From NCBI RefSeq assembly GCF_032062135.1, contig NC_092860.1, positions 64,835,416 to 64,899,415 of the forward strand: a DNA stretch of 64,000 nucleotides. Direction: 5' to 3'. Of this stretch, positions 24,676 through 35,560 are shown piece by piece. Source of the DNA: Pyxicephalus adspersus (lineage: Eukaryota; Chordata; Amphibia; Anura; Pyxicephalidae). Under the pieces are notes generated by a model. The model was not told the DNA's origin, did no database searches, and saw nothing but the letters and a program-made list of their open reading frames with translations. The position numbers were made by a program, and so were the translations under genes. Every line of letters starts with the position of its first letter. The stretch's first letter is position 1.

Positions 24676-25556
24676 TAGTGTTGGTCGAATAGTTCAGTGT
24701 TGGATTCGGCGGCTATTAGATCGAAAAGCCCGATATTTTTCGGGTGATTGAACGCCGAATTCGAACACCATTAAAGTCTCCGCTCCCCTGATTGCTCTTG
24801 CAGCCCTAGCGTAACTATAGTATGTGTTCTTGGATGGAGAATCTCTATCCAAGAACACATACGGAACAGCGAAACGTTACTGCAAGTTCCCACGCTCCCC
24901 GGGCTGTACTTATCAGCCCGGTGACCGTGGGAACTGAACTGCAGATGAACTCTCAATGTGGAAACTCCACAATGACCTCCAATCAGCTGTGACCGCGGTT
25001 CCCACGGTCACTGGGCTGTACTTGTCTATCAGCCAAACTCCATTGAGAATTCATGTGCAGTCACAGCTGATTGGAAGCACGTGGGTACCTCCAATCAGCT
25101 GTGACCGCAGGTTCCCACGCCCCCACGGGCTGTACTTATCAATGATAAGTACAGCCCAGTGACTGTGGGAACTGAACTCGGCTCAAGCGTCATCAGGATT
25201 TTCCTTTCTCCAGCCAATCACAGAGCACTAGAGGTGAATGAATGGGGAGACATGTTATTTATAATACTTATTTAACCTCTAGTGCCCGGGGATCCCACAC
25301 AGGCAGGAGGATTTCCACGGCTGTGCAGCTGTGGGTATTATCCTGTCATTGTGGGATAACCTTTAAAAAAAATAAAAGTTAGTTACACAAATCACACACA
25401 TTCAATAAACTACCATTAAAGCCTCTTTTTTTTTTTTAACACATATTTTTACCCAAATTTGCAAAGTCGAATCCTGTGTTTTTAGGGTCTATCCGAATTC
25501 AAACAGCCATATTCAGGTCGAATATCAGGACAACCCGAATTAGAACACCAACACTA
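24676..25556. mobile_element. hAT-like MITE with 10-bp TIRs and 8-bp target duplication
   Basis: Termini TAGTGTTGGT and ACCAACACTA; flanks GCCAGAAG (24668-24675) and GTCAGAAG (25557-25564) match in 7 of 8 bases. The interior has a long hairpin (GTATGTGTTCTTGGAT with its complement at 24819-24862), a GGGCTGTACTTATCA palindrome (25127-25158) and repeated blocks CCTCCAATCAGCTGTGACCG and TTCCCACG. Non-coding. Inserted in LINE copy D. Confidence 0.8.
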
Positions 25557-25690
25557 GTCAGAAGGTTCTCTCTCTCTCCATGTTGTTTCCTATATATTAT
25601 ATCAGGTTTATTTTATTAAAGGTTTCTTTTAAATGTATCAGATTCTTTTGCAAGAACAATTTTATGAACAAACTTTATATTTGAGGTACT

Positions 25691-25907
25691 GGGCCTGATT
25701 TATTAAAGTTCTCCCAGGCTGGAGAGGAATCACTTTCAACAGTGAAGCTGGGTGCTCCAGAAAACCTGGAATAGATCTGGTCCAGGATTCAAAACATTTC
25801 ATAGCAAATGACTTTGAAGAAATTAATTCCAAGTTTGCTGGATCACCCAGCTTCACTGACAAAAGTATATCCTTTCCAACCTTGGAGAGTTTTAATAAAT
25901 CAGGCCC
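25691..25907. mobile_element. MITE-G, intact palindromic copy
   Basis: Ends GGGCCTGATTTATTAAAG and its complement CTTTTAATAAATCAGGCCC-like right end; the two halves are inverted along most of the ~217 bp (CTGGGTGCTCCAG / TGCTGGATCACCCAG). Inserted in LINE copy D. Other copies: 7498, 12016, 31880, 34871 and 46246. Confidence 0.85.
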
Positions 25908-26745
25908 ACTGGGAGAGGGAATTAGATTCTTTGCCTTCAACAATGGAATTGGAAAAGTCTTTTGTTCTAACACATAAAATGTCCCTTCCATGTAAAGCAC
26001 AAGAAAATAATTTTAAAATATAATCTTGTTGGTATCGATGTCCAGTAGATATACAGCAGTTTTCTGCAAATGTTTCTAATATGTGCTGGAGGTGTCGCAA
26101 ATGTAGAGGCACATTATTTCATATGTGGTGGGAATGTGTCCCAGCCATATAAAAATTATGGGATGAAGTCATTGCAATATATGAGTTTAATGCAGTTACA
26201 ATTCCCAATACTACGGAAGTGGTATTATTACTGATACTCCCTGGATCCATAAAATCAGTTAAAAAAGATAAATTGAGACATTTTTTAACAGCCGCTAGTA
26301 ATGGTTATTCCTAGGTATTGGCAATCACAAACATGACCTTCATTAAATGAAGAAGTAGAAAAACTAGAACAAACTGATCATAAGGTCTAATAGGTTTAAA
26401 GGTATTTTTGTCATAATTGATTTTTTTTGGGGGGGGGAGTAGGGGAAAATATATAATAGGTAATATTTGGGTTGAAAGATAGATTATTTCATAAGAGGGG
26501 TTATTCAGGTAGAAGGTACGTTTTTACCTTAAATAAATATGACCAAACAACTTTTTTTCTTTTGTGTAAGTGGTTTTGTTGGAAATACAGTATTTAGGAT
26601 GTTGAGCATTGTAGATGGTATACTGTATGTTCTTCTATGTTGATGATATGTGTTGTATTATAATTTATAAAATTATTAAACAAACAGAATAAACAAAAAT
26701 GAAAAAACAAACAAACAAATGAAAACAAAACAAAAGTGTATTGGA

Positions 26746-27640
26746 TGTTTATAGTTCACAGAGCCAGTCACACATCTACTTCTCTCTACAAGACTGAGAG
26801 TCTTAAAATTTCTATTTGTATTAAATGATGAGATACAAAGTGGGGATATATTGATTATAGAGGAGGCGTGCATAGTGAATAAAATTATTCAGGCATTTGG
26901 TACAGACTTAAAATGTAATTTGCCAGTTTGTATTGAGAAGGGGGGGGTGGTTGAATAGGAGGGCAGTAAAGGTTAATTTATCAATTGCAACTGCATCGTT
27001 TGCCGCAAAGAGTGTTGATGAAAAAGGAAGTGGATGCAAATCCACCTACAGTGAAGAAATAGGAGAGTTGATTAAACGTATATATTATAAATGAATGAAG
27101 TATGTAGTACAATTCCAGAGGAAAAAATTCACAATACTTTTTGTGAATGGTCTAAATGGTTGGAGGGGTAAATAAACTCATCGGATATAGGTAAAGTAAA
27201 AATAGGTCTCAGGGACTTTTGATTCACTGTACATAGTTAGGGGAATTGGTCAGAATTTTGTGTCTAGTTTAATATGTTTTTCAAAATTCTCTGGTTGATT
27301 GCATTTCCTGTTCTTTGCTTGTTTGTAGTCCATGAGTGACTGTAACATACGACTTCTCTTAACAATACAACTAGGAAATACACCGTATATACTCAAGTAT
27401 AAACTGAGATTTGTTTTGCCCTTAAAATGCCATTAGAAAATGAATATTGGATTATACTCAGGTTACACCAGTAGATTATGCTGTATCTTCATGCTGCTAT
27501 TTGTTACTTAAGAATACTGAACCATTTAATGGTGATCAACAACCATGCCAAAAGATCATTTAGGAATAGGTGACCCATAATCACAACTCAGAAGTAAAAA
27601 ATACTTTATCCAGTAAAAAAATACACAGACTTTTAAATAA
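26746..27640. other. Unassigned intron sequence
   Basis: AT-rich with short G runs (26938-26948); nothing recognised. Confidence 0.45.
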
Positions 27641-27645
27641 ATGTT

Positions 27646-28238
27646 CCCCCCCTTAGCGGTAACGCCGAGTGTGACTCGGGGTAGAAAAAAGTTGCTAAAA
27701 GCGGTAACCCCGAGTCACACTCGGGGTAGGTAAACCTATGGGAGGTAATAGTAAATACAGCCTTACCTTGTCTGCCGGCGTCCCTCGCTGTCCATCGCCG
27801 CGATCTCCGCTTTCTTCTCTCTTCCTCCGGCCGCCTTTTGCATCCGATGAGTCACCGAGGAGTTCCTGGTGACATCAGTGCGTGTGTACGGCAGGGCAGG
27901 GCGGGAAATTCAAAATTCATTTGTATTGCATTCAATACAAAATAACTGTATTGAATGCAATACATTGGATTTATATGTGAAAAGCAGTACATTGTTTTCA
28001 AGAACATTTCTTTTACAGTATATATATTAGTATGAGTATAATATGTATTTTTAAAATTTTTTTTAAAAATTCAAAAAATTATTTTTTAATTTATTCAATT
28101 TATTATTTTTACATGATTTTGTGTTTTAAAGTTTATTATACTCATACTAATTTATTATACTGTAAAATAAATTTTCATGAAAAACAATGTACCGCTTTTA
28201 GACATATAAAATCAGAAAGAAATGAACCGCTAGGGAGG
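27646..28238. mobile_element. TTAA-type MITE with internal hairpin
   Basis: Left end CCCCCCTTAGCGGTAA and right end ACCGCTAGGGAGG followed by TTAA (28239-28242); the termini are inverted. TTAA at one side is intact, the other is mutated, suggesting a piggyBac-type source. Near the left end GAGTGTGACTCGGGGT is inverted to GAGTCACACTCGGGG. A second large hairpin has arms about 27980-28040 and 28130-28205 (AGTATGAGTATA / TATACTCATACT). Confidence 0.75.
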
Positions 28239-28943
28239 TTAAAACTATTGCACCGTGAATATATTCACAAGAAGGACACAAGAAGGCTGATTTACTGAAG
28301 AAACAGAAAATCTTTACTTGTGAAAATACGTGTGATAATGAAGACTTCAGTCAGCCATTTGTTTTAAAAGAAAATTCACTCTAAATACTCTGCTCATGTG
28401 TGGATGTAGTTAGTAAACAATATTTTGTGTTTGCCTGATTGGGTAATTGAAATGTGCATTCACACAATCCTGAAGACATTAGATCAGCCCAATCAGCAAA
28501 TCATCTCAAATATATTGCTTTATTGATGTCTCTGCTTGCTCAAACTTTTGAGGGATTATGATTCTTGGTAACCAATTACACAATAAAGGAAGTAAAACAT
28601 GAAGCTACTGATAGCATCAATCAGGTGCTCGCTTTAATTTACAGAACTAAAATGGAAAGTGGCAGTCTCAGTCTGGTTGTTCATAGTAAGAAATATTTAG
28701 CTTATACCTTTTAAAAATATATTTGTTTACATACATAATAGTGGGTAACAGAGATAACATTACATAAACACATGGCTGGGTAATCCTTCCTAAAAGGGAA
28801 TATAGTTGCAATGAAATGTTCTAAAACACCATGTTGTCAATAAATGTGATCCAAAAGTAAATATGTCATAATGAGAAGCCATCAGAATACACAATTTCAG
28901 AGTCAGGAAACTTTAAATTCCAACACAACTTCACAACCTGTAT

Positions 28944-28961
28944 AGTAGTAGTAGTAGTAGA
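28944..28961. repeat. (GTA)n short repeat
   Basis: Six AGT/GTA units. Confidence 0.8.
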
Positions 28962-29316
28962 AACACATGCTGTTTTAATGGAAAATTTTACAATCTAATA
29001 CAAAAACACGGTATTTTTCACCAGATTATGTTTTAGTGTAGAGTAGCTTTAATGTTAGATTGCTTTAATCATAAAGACACATTATTTTTAGACAATAAAC
29101 TCAAAATGACAGACGTTTAATTTGATCTGATTTGATGATTGGTACATTTGATGAAATATTAATTTACTAAAAACTTTGCTAAACTTTTTTCTTCATTTAA
29201 AAAAATTTCTTGCATGTCTCTTTACTTCAAAAAATGACCACACAAAATGTTTCATACTTTAAGTTGCCTTTTTCATCATTTTTTTTTTGTTACACTTCAG
29301 TTTGTATCACACTCAC

Positions 29317-29441
29317 CACCCTCCATGTCCTCAGTCCAGTTTCGACTGCTCCCAGTCGGTGAGGCTGGAGATGTGTAGAACTCTCCCCCAGGACTTGTGT
29401 CTACATCATCTTCTAGGGAGCCAGACTTGTGTCTCTTACTC
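29317..29441 (-). CDS. NFIC: NFIC exon (SKRHKSGS...WTEDMEGG)
   Basis: Acceptor ...tctatacag precedes GAGTAAGAG; donor is GGGTG/GTGAGT. The 125 nt encode, after the split Gly, [20 protein letters not shown] then a [10 protein letters not shown] stretch and [10 protein letters not shown]. The KRHKSGS block followed by an acidic run and [12 protein letters not shown] is diagnostic of NFI proteins, and the exact wording fits NFIC. Phase 1 in, phase 1 out. Confidence 0.96.
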
Positions 29442-30064
29442 CTGTATAGAGAAGAATAGAGGTTAGAGTATTTGACAAGGAGGAGGTCCTATAATGGAGT
29501 GAAGGGAATCCTTCTACAACAAAATTTACAGACTTTGTTATTAAAACTTTGTATAAAAATGTTATTTATTTTGCATACATTTACACATATAGCATTCCCA
29601 TAGTTTTGACAGTTTGTGAACTTTTATATAATTTCCTGATTGAATGGCTTCTAAAAATATCTGATAGTCAATAAAGTTATAATGTTAAAACAATCTTATT
29701 TAACTTCACACACATATAACATTACCACATCTTTATTAAAATGAAAAGACAAAGAGAATCCTCAGACATCACTGCCAGAAGACTAATGAGTTTATGGCAT
29801 GAGAAAATTGAAGAAGAATGTGCTCTGGTGGGTTTACATTAAAAATTGGCCTATGGAGTGTTTTAGATTAGGAACACATTCCCCAAAATACTGCAAAGGA
29901 TGTATTGACAATACAGGTAAATGCAGGTAAGAATATGATGTGTACAGCGCACACCTGACAATGTTCATGGAGCCATGGCTGACGGTGAACAACTGCTGTA
30001 CAAGTAAATGGAGACGCTGTGTGCACTGCTCGTTTGTCCACCTGTCTCTCTCCTGTTGCGTCTC
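29442..30064. other. Unassigned intron sequence, probably repeat-derived near 29850
   Basis: No exon signals besides the NFIC exon next to it. 29860-30060 may belong to repeat R or an older element; ends not found. Confidence 0.4.
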
Positions 30065-31256
30065 CTCCGAGCCAGGGTTCCATGGCACAAGGAAGGGATA
30101 ACCACACCACAACCTTACTGCCTTGAAGTTTTGTGAACTTTAGGAGGCACCACAGTGCACAGACAATTGGCAGTACCCTAATGCTCATTGCCATGAGAGT
30201 GGCCCCTGGAGGGTCCCCAACATGCAAACTCAATTTGGGGACCCTGGTCTTGAAAAAGCCCTCCTTAACGTAAAAATATCCCTGATTGTTATTAGGATTT
30301 TATGCTTGTGACCCTGTATCTGGCAACTAGTTATGTGTAGTTATGTCTTTGTAGTTCTCTCCATTGGCTTCCTTTTCACCTTAGAATCAAATTTAAGCTC
30401 CTGTGCTTTGCCTTCAAATCCCTACACAGTTATTGTCCCACTTACATCTCTGACATGGTTAAAAAATACTCCCCTTGCCGCTCTCTCCGCTCCTCCAATG
30501 ACCTACTAATGACTTCCTCACTCATAACCTCATCACACGCACGAATACAAGACTTTTCTAGAGCTGCTCCAACTCTCTGGAATAGTCTTCCTCGTCCTAT
30601 TCGGCTTGCTCCTACTTTCTGCTCATTTAAAAGAGCACTCAAAACCCATTTTTTCAAACTTGCCTACCCGGCTTCTTCTGTCATTTGAAACCATCACTAC
30701 TTCCCACACTACATATCTCACATCCTTTGTGTGTGAAATTCCCCCACCTACTAGATTGTAAGCTCTTCGGGGCAGGGTCCTCTCCTCCTGTATCACTGTC
30801 TGTATTAGTCTGTCATTTGCAATCCCTATTTAATGTACAGCGCTGCGTAATATGTTGGCGCTATATAAATCCTGTTTATTAATAATAATAATAATAATGT
30901 GTACAAGGCTTAAATTTGGTCTAGTAGCAGCTTGTCCCTTGTGTACCCTGAAAATTTCACATTTCTTTGACAATCAGTGAAGGAGGTATAAGGATTTATA
31001 CATGGGGATAATGTCAGCTGCATGAACACAGACACAGCACTCATGCTTCTACTGGGATTATCTCACAGTACAAAGTGGACGGAGAGCAGCTACCTCTCCT
31101 GGCAGCACAATCCCATGGAGGAACAAAGGAGATGCGAGCACTCCATCCCCAGCAAGACAACCAGCAGAGAGAGCAAAGAAGGAATGAGGAGAGGGCTGGA
31201 CCTGACATGTCCGCAGGCCGAATGTGGCCTGCGGGCTGTAGATTGGGCACCCTTGG
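30065..31256 (+). repeat. Repeat R copy 2, split by an L2 tail
   Basis: Collinear with 23865-24476 up to TATGTGTA (about 30340), resumes at TGTGTACAAGGCTTAAATTT (30897) and ends TTGGGCACCCTTGG. The 555-bp insert is the L2 fragment at 30342-30897; the duplicated TATGTGTA/AATGTGTA at the junctions is its likely target duplication. Confidence 0.75.
30342..30897 (+). pseudogene. L2-clade LINE, RT C-terminal tail and 3' end
   Basis: A continuous frame from about 30355 to the TGA at 30688 reads LHWLPFHLRIKFKLLCFAFK, then the block YISDMVKKYSPCRSLRSS and APTLWNSLPRPIRLAPTFCS, the conserved C-terminal tail of L2/Rex-type reverse transcriptases. The 3' UTR has GTAAGCTCTTCGGGGCAGGG, GGCGCTATATAAATCCTG and ends in (AAT)n. 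5'-truncated but otherwise young-looking. Confidence 0.85.
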
Positions 31257-31879
31257 TGTAGGCAAATGTCATGTGGAAAATGTAAGAAGAATTGTTCTGG
31301 GCATAATAAATACAGGGGAATATGCAAACTGATGCTAAGCTGATGTAGAGGTAAAAGTGAAAAGGGTGCACAGAGAAAAATACAATTTGGTTCCTCATTC
31401 TGGACATTCTGGCCAATTAAACCAGGTTTACAAATATAAACCTTAGCCAGTAGCAATTTCTATTTGTTTGCTAATTGTGAATCTCGTTGCTTTGAGTTGA
31501 ACAGTTTATTTAGAGATTACAGTATCAGGTTACTATGCCCTATAGAAAAAACTAAGATATGCCCAGATTATGTTTGCCCAGATAATGTTAGTAAAGTTTT
31601 GAATTACATATTGCTTTAAATGCAGTTACCAATCCAAGCACATCATTTTCTGTGTGAACCTGCTAAAAAGTCATACATATTTATTTAAAATATAAAGGAT
31701 TTGAATTTGATTTGAAAACTAAAACTGTTCAGCTATCCAAAACTTCTCATTGCATGACCTAGGCAAAAGAGTCTAGGTTTATGGCAGAATGCAGTGTCAC
31801 TTACAGTGCATTCTTGCTATGTGAATCTAGTCTATGTCAGGATTAGTACTCTTGTAAGTACTAATGAGGTTTTAGTGAG

Positions 31880-32050
31880 TACAAGATTGGAGAAGATGGA
31901 CTTTCATTGGAGAACCTGGGTGATCCAGAACTGAAATCAAATAACAAATTACCTGCAGGCTAATTACAGGTTTCTGGACCACCCAGATTCGCCCAGGAAG
32001 GTCTATCTAATCTTCTCCAGTCTTCGGGAGCTTTAGTAAATCAGGCCCTG
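31880..32050. mobile_element. MITE-G copy
   Basis: GAACCTGGGTGATCCAGAA and TTCTGGACCACCCAGATTC are inverted; ends TTTAGTAAATCAGGCCCTG. Confidence 0.75.
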
Positions 32051-32845
32051 TGTGAGAAACAATGAGAACAAGACAAACAGTGGACTTTCCAACCTAAACT
32101 TGGATTTAGACACAAAATCTATCACTGTGGATTTTTACAGCAACTGTAGGTCAAGTTACAGCAAGTGTAGGTCTAATGGCAGTAGAACCCTCTGCATTCA
32201 GGGTAAAAAAAAAAACAACGTTAAATGATCCGAAATGTTCGTTTAAGCCACCCTAGAAGTCCCACACACGAGTCCCAGGAAACTTGGTTATAACAGAGTA
32301 ACATAATTACAGGTTAGAGATCATCCCTATTAGAAAGCGTAATCACTTCAGAACCAGAGAGGAGCTGGGCCTACCCACAGTATCCTGACTATCTGGTGTG
32401 GGTTTATGGCAAGAAATGTTACAACAGTGTGGCTCCATAGAGCAAGAAAAAGAGTGGGGAGATTCCTCCTCTATGCAGAATCACAGGAAAGAAAGCAAAG
32501 TGCCTGATTGGATGTCATCAGTGCTCAGTCCTTTAGCATTAATCCTTTGGGCAGCCAAACTGCAGGGAATTCAAAAAGTGCATATGGCTATTTAATAAAA
32601 ATGTATCCTTGATATTGCCTGACAATGGCATGAGCTGAGACAATGTAAGGTGATGACAAGGTCACTTGTCTCAAACATACATTACTGTGACAACCCACTG
32701 TATTAGGAAAAATACTAATGTTTTACCTAAACACCAATGCACTAACATAATAATTTACTCATGCATTGTGTGCACATGACAGAAAAGAGCAACATTACTG
32801 CTACTTAAATCTGTTAGCAAGGTAGTTCCACTGCAATATTATTGT
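32051..32845. other. Unassigned intron sequence
   Basis: No feature recognised. Confidence 0.45.
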
Positions 32846-32905
32846 TAATAATAAATTGTATTTATATAGTGCCAACATAATATGCAGCGCTCTACAATAA
32901 ATTGG
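32846..32905 (-). repeat. L2-type 3' tail, minus orientation
   Basis: TATTTATATAGTGCCAACAT then AATATGCAGCGCTCTACA: complement of the GCAGCGCTGCGTAATATGTT/TGGCGCTATATAAAT tail seen at 12806 and 30830. Confidence 0.75.
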
Positions 32906-33104
32906 AGCACATGGCAGGCTCTATCCACATGGCTCATTACAAACACTTTTTTCCCAATAGTAAGCTAATTTACTTAATTTCAAATATGTGTTTTTAAGTT
33001 AGAACAAATTTGTTTTATAGGTTTGACAGGTAAACAAAAAAAAAAAAAAGGAAACTCCTGATATACATACCAGTCACAGAGTTCAAAAACTTGAGACAAC
33101 ATAC

Positions 33105-33228
33105 CCACTTGATGACGTGCTAGGGAGGGGCCTCCTCATGCCAGTTCCTGCAGGGTTTAAATCATAGGCTAGGTGTCCCTGTAGCTCTCCTAGAGAGAAA
33201 TTGGGGCCTGTTCCAGACACAACTGGGA
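33105..33228 (-). CDS. NFIC: NFIC exon ([20 protein letters not shown])
   Basis: Acceptor ...tacttgcag precedes TCCCAGTT; donor is TGG/GTATGT, a less common but valid donor. The 124 nt give a split codon and 40 codons beginning [20 protein letters not shown] and ending [10 protein letters not shown]. The split codon at the upstream junction reads ATC (Ile), where the mammalian protein has Thr (VSRTPVV), a conservative one-base change. Confidence 0.95.
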
Positions 33229-34467
33229 CTGCAAGTAAAACAGTTTACATTAAACATATAAAATATTATCTTGAAATATAATTATAAGTAGCATGAAATC
33301 TAACATAATTCAGGGTATGAGTATTTGTTACTTCTTTTTACCAGCAACTATGTAAATGCTTGCCTGGCAGGGAATTATTAGATTTTTCTAATAGGGCACT
33401 GCTTATTTGTTTGTTGCCATTCCACTGCCACAGGCTGTTTCCTTTTTTTACACAGTGTAATCTTCTAAACACGCCTTGCAACTGCTGAATATTTCCTGGC
33501 ACTAATATCGTTTGTTCCAAACCATGTCACTTCATGGTTTGTGGAAAGCTTGATCTCAATATAGAATCACCAAAAACACAAATGCTACACCTAAAATGGT
33601 CAAAAACAGTTTGTTAAAAAAAAAAATACAATAAACTTTAGAAAACATATGAATCATTAGCAAAAATTAAATGAATCCAGCACCCATATAAGATCAATAA
33701 AGTTGAAATCATTCAATTCCTTTGTGTAACAACCTTAACGTTTTGTCTTATCGACTTTGCCAAACTTAGCCACAACAGTGTTCTCTAGCGGTAGGAACCA
33801 AGTGTGGAACCAAGGATATCATCTTGTGCATTTTTTTTAGCACTGGTTAAAACTAGGAGCATTTTTAAACTATCAGTGATAATATTGTTACTGTGATTTT
33901 AGCATCCCGAAGGAAGAGTGGAAAGATTAGGTATGATCAGTAGAAAGCTGTTGAGCAGGAGTATATCCTACCCTGGATGACTTTTCAAGTGCATATTGGA
34001 GGTTATTGGAGAAACACTGATTTTGGAGATTTTACACAAGTAAGGAGTAAGGAGTTTAACTGGATTGATTTTAATCTTGTGTTACTGATACTGGTATTTA
34101 CCTATATGTAAAAGCACATTGTTTACTTTTTTTTGTTATAAGCAGTTGGTACAGTTGGTGCCAAAATATAATATGATACTGCAGATAATGTAACTGTCAT
34201 GGCCTTCTGTACCTCTTCCAATCTTCATCAATTGTAAAAGAGTATGCCTGTAAGTGTATACATGGCTTTTGTGTCATCAAATTGTATCTACAATAATATA
34301 CCCTCTTCCCTGGCAGGGCAAACTCAGTTCCAAAGTGTCTCAAACTCAAAGGAGCTTAATTAATTGGCCTAGAATGCATTTGCTTGGTAGTTGTCTTGCT
34401 CCCATGCTTGGGTGATTACACAATACGAACTCTGTAGAAGAATATAGAAAAAAATATATATGACACC
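33229..34467. other. Unassigned intron sequence
   Basis: Nothing recognised; homopolymer runs only. Confidence 0.45.
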
Positions 34468-34508
34468 AATGCATTACAATGCATGGAATGCAGCCTCTTC
34501 ATCAGGGC
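34468..34508 (-). ncRNA. Hammerhead-ribozyme-like core 2 (decayed)
   Basis: The reverse complement reads CCCTGATGAAGAGGC ... GTAATGCATTGGTGTC: CTGATGA core intact, but the GAAACGCG segment has become GTAATGCA, as expected from CpG decay. Confidence 0.35.
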
Positions 34509-34870
34509 TAGAAGTTGACTAAAGAGATAGGAAAATGGGAAACCATGAAATAAAATGTTTATCTACACTAGAGAACAAAAAAGGTATGTAATAATTTAAA
34601 TATACAGAACAAAGTGTACAATAAAATGCCCTGACAAACAGCACTGAGGAAAGAAAAAAATAAATATTCATCATCAAAAAGAATCCAATATATGAATAAC
34701 TATATATAAACCCTAACATTAAACTTTAAACTCTCTTTGCTGTAAGCTAAGTTCTGAAGCGTACTTGTGGTTAACCAGTACGATTTTTAACAGCTAGGTA
34801 TTCAGAAGTACCTGAGTACTGTGACAAGCATTTTCAAGGATTTACTAAACACATTAAGACACTGAATAAT

Positions 34871-34953
34871 GGGCCTGATTTATTAAAGCTCTCCAAGGCT
34901 GGAGAAAATACACTTTCACCAGTGAAGCTAGGTGATCAAGCAAACCTGGAATA
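34871..34953 (+). mobile_element. MITE-G half copy
   Basis: GGGCCTGATTTATTAAAGCT then CTCCAAGGCTGGAG and AAACCTGGAAT; the second half is missing. Confidence 0.75.
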
Positions 34954-35330
34954 TTTGTGTTTATTTAACCATGCTTTAGACCTTTAGACAGAAAGCCTAG
35001 TCAGAAAGGAAGTGCCCATGACGCATGTGTGACCAGGTAAACTAAGTTTTTTAACCAAACCCTTTTTTACCAGTCTGGAACCATTACAATGGTTGAACTG
35101 ATTTCTGATTCAATCCTCCACCAGGGTCTCTCTGGTGGAGAGACCCTAGCAAGTTTGACGAAACACTTCCTGTACAGAGACCATTCTTCTGGATCAATGT
35201 CTTGTTTTGTAACTTTATACCCATGAAAATGTGTTTCACATCTTAAGTTCTGGATACACTTTTCATGTTGCTTTGCTGGTATATGTGCATTACTAAATGT
35301 AGACAGACGGGGGCGTGTCTGGCCGGCTGC

Positions 35331-35341
35331 AAGATGGCCGC
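35331..35341 (+). promoter_or_regulatory. YY1-like site in LINE 5' UTR
   Basis: AAGATGGCCGC lies 23 bp inside the 5' end. Human L1 has a YY1 site (AAGATGGCCG) at nearly the same place, where it sets transcription start. Function here is inference. Confidence 0.55.
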
Positions 35342-35560
35342 TTGATCAAACTGCTCTGCACTAGACTGAGGCGTTAGCGACTACCACAGCGAATCTCCAC
35401 CTGAATTATCGGGTTACCTATACACACCCCAGGAAAAGATGACAAAACGAAAGAAAACGAAACCAGAGCCGCGGAAACTCACCAGCTTCTTCAAGACGAA
35501 GGACACGACTGACTCACAAGATGTCATCTACACCATCTTCATCAGACACTAGATCTCCCT

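Larger units (their letters stand above)
24480..26745 (+). pseudogene. L1/Tx1-clade LINE copy D, ORF2 C-terminus and 3' end
   Basis: ORF2 pieces are LPNSIKLPQLTSPQNLSPDR (24515), NNFEDLLC (24640), WERELDSLPSTMELEKSFVL (25912), KMSLPCKAQENNFKI, then MCWRCRKCRGTLFHMWWECV (26080), the Cys/His C-terminal motif of L1 ORF2. The 3' UTR ends in TTATTAAACAAACAG and an A-rich tail (26676-26740). Two elements are nested inside: 24676-25556 and 25691-25907. Removing them restores a continuous ORF2 order. Confidence 0.82.

Noticed and set aside
29850..30060. Possible SINE upstream of repeat R copy 2
   Set aside because: No A/B box pair or tail could be placed, so only noted as unassigned.
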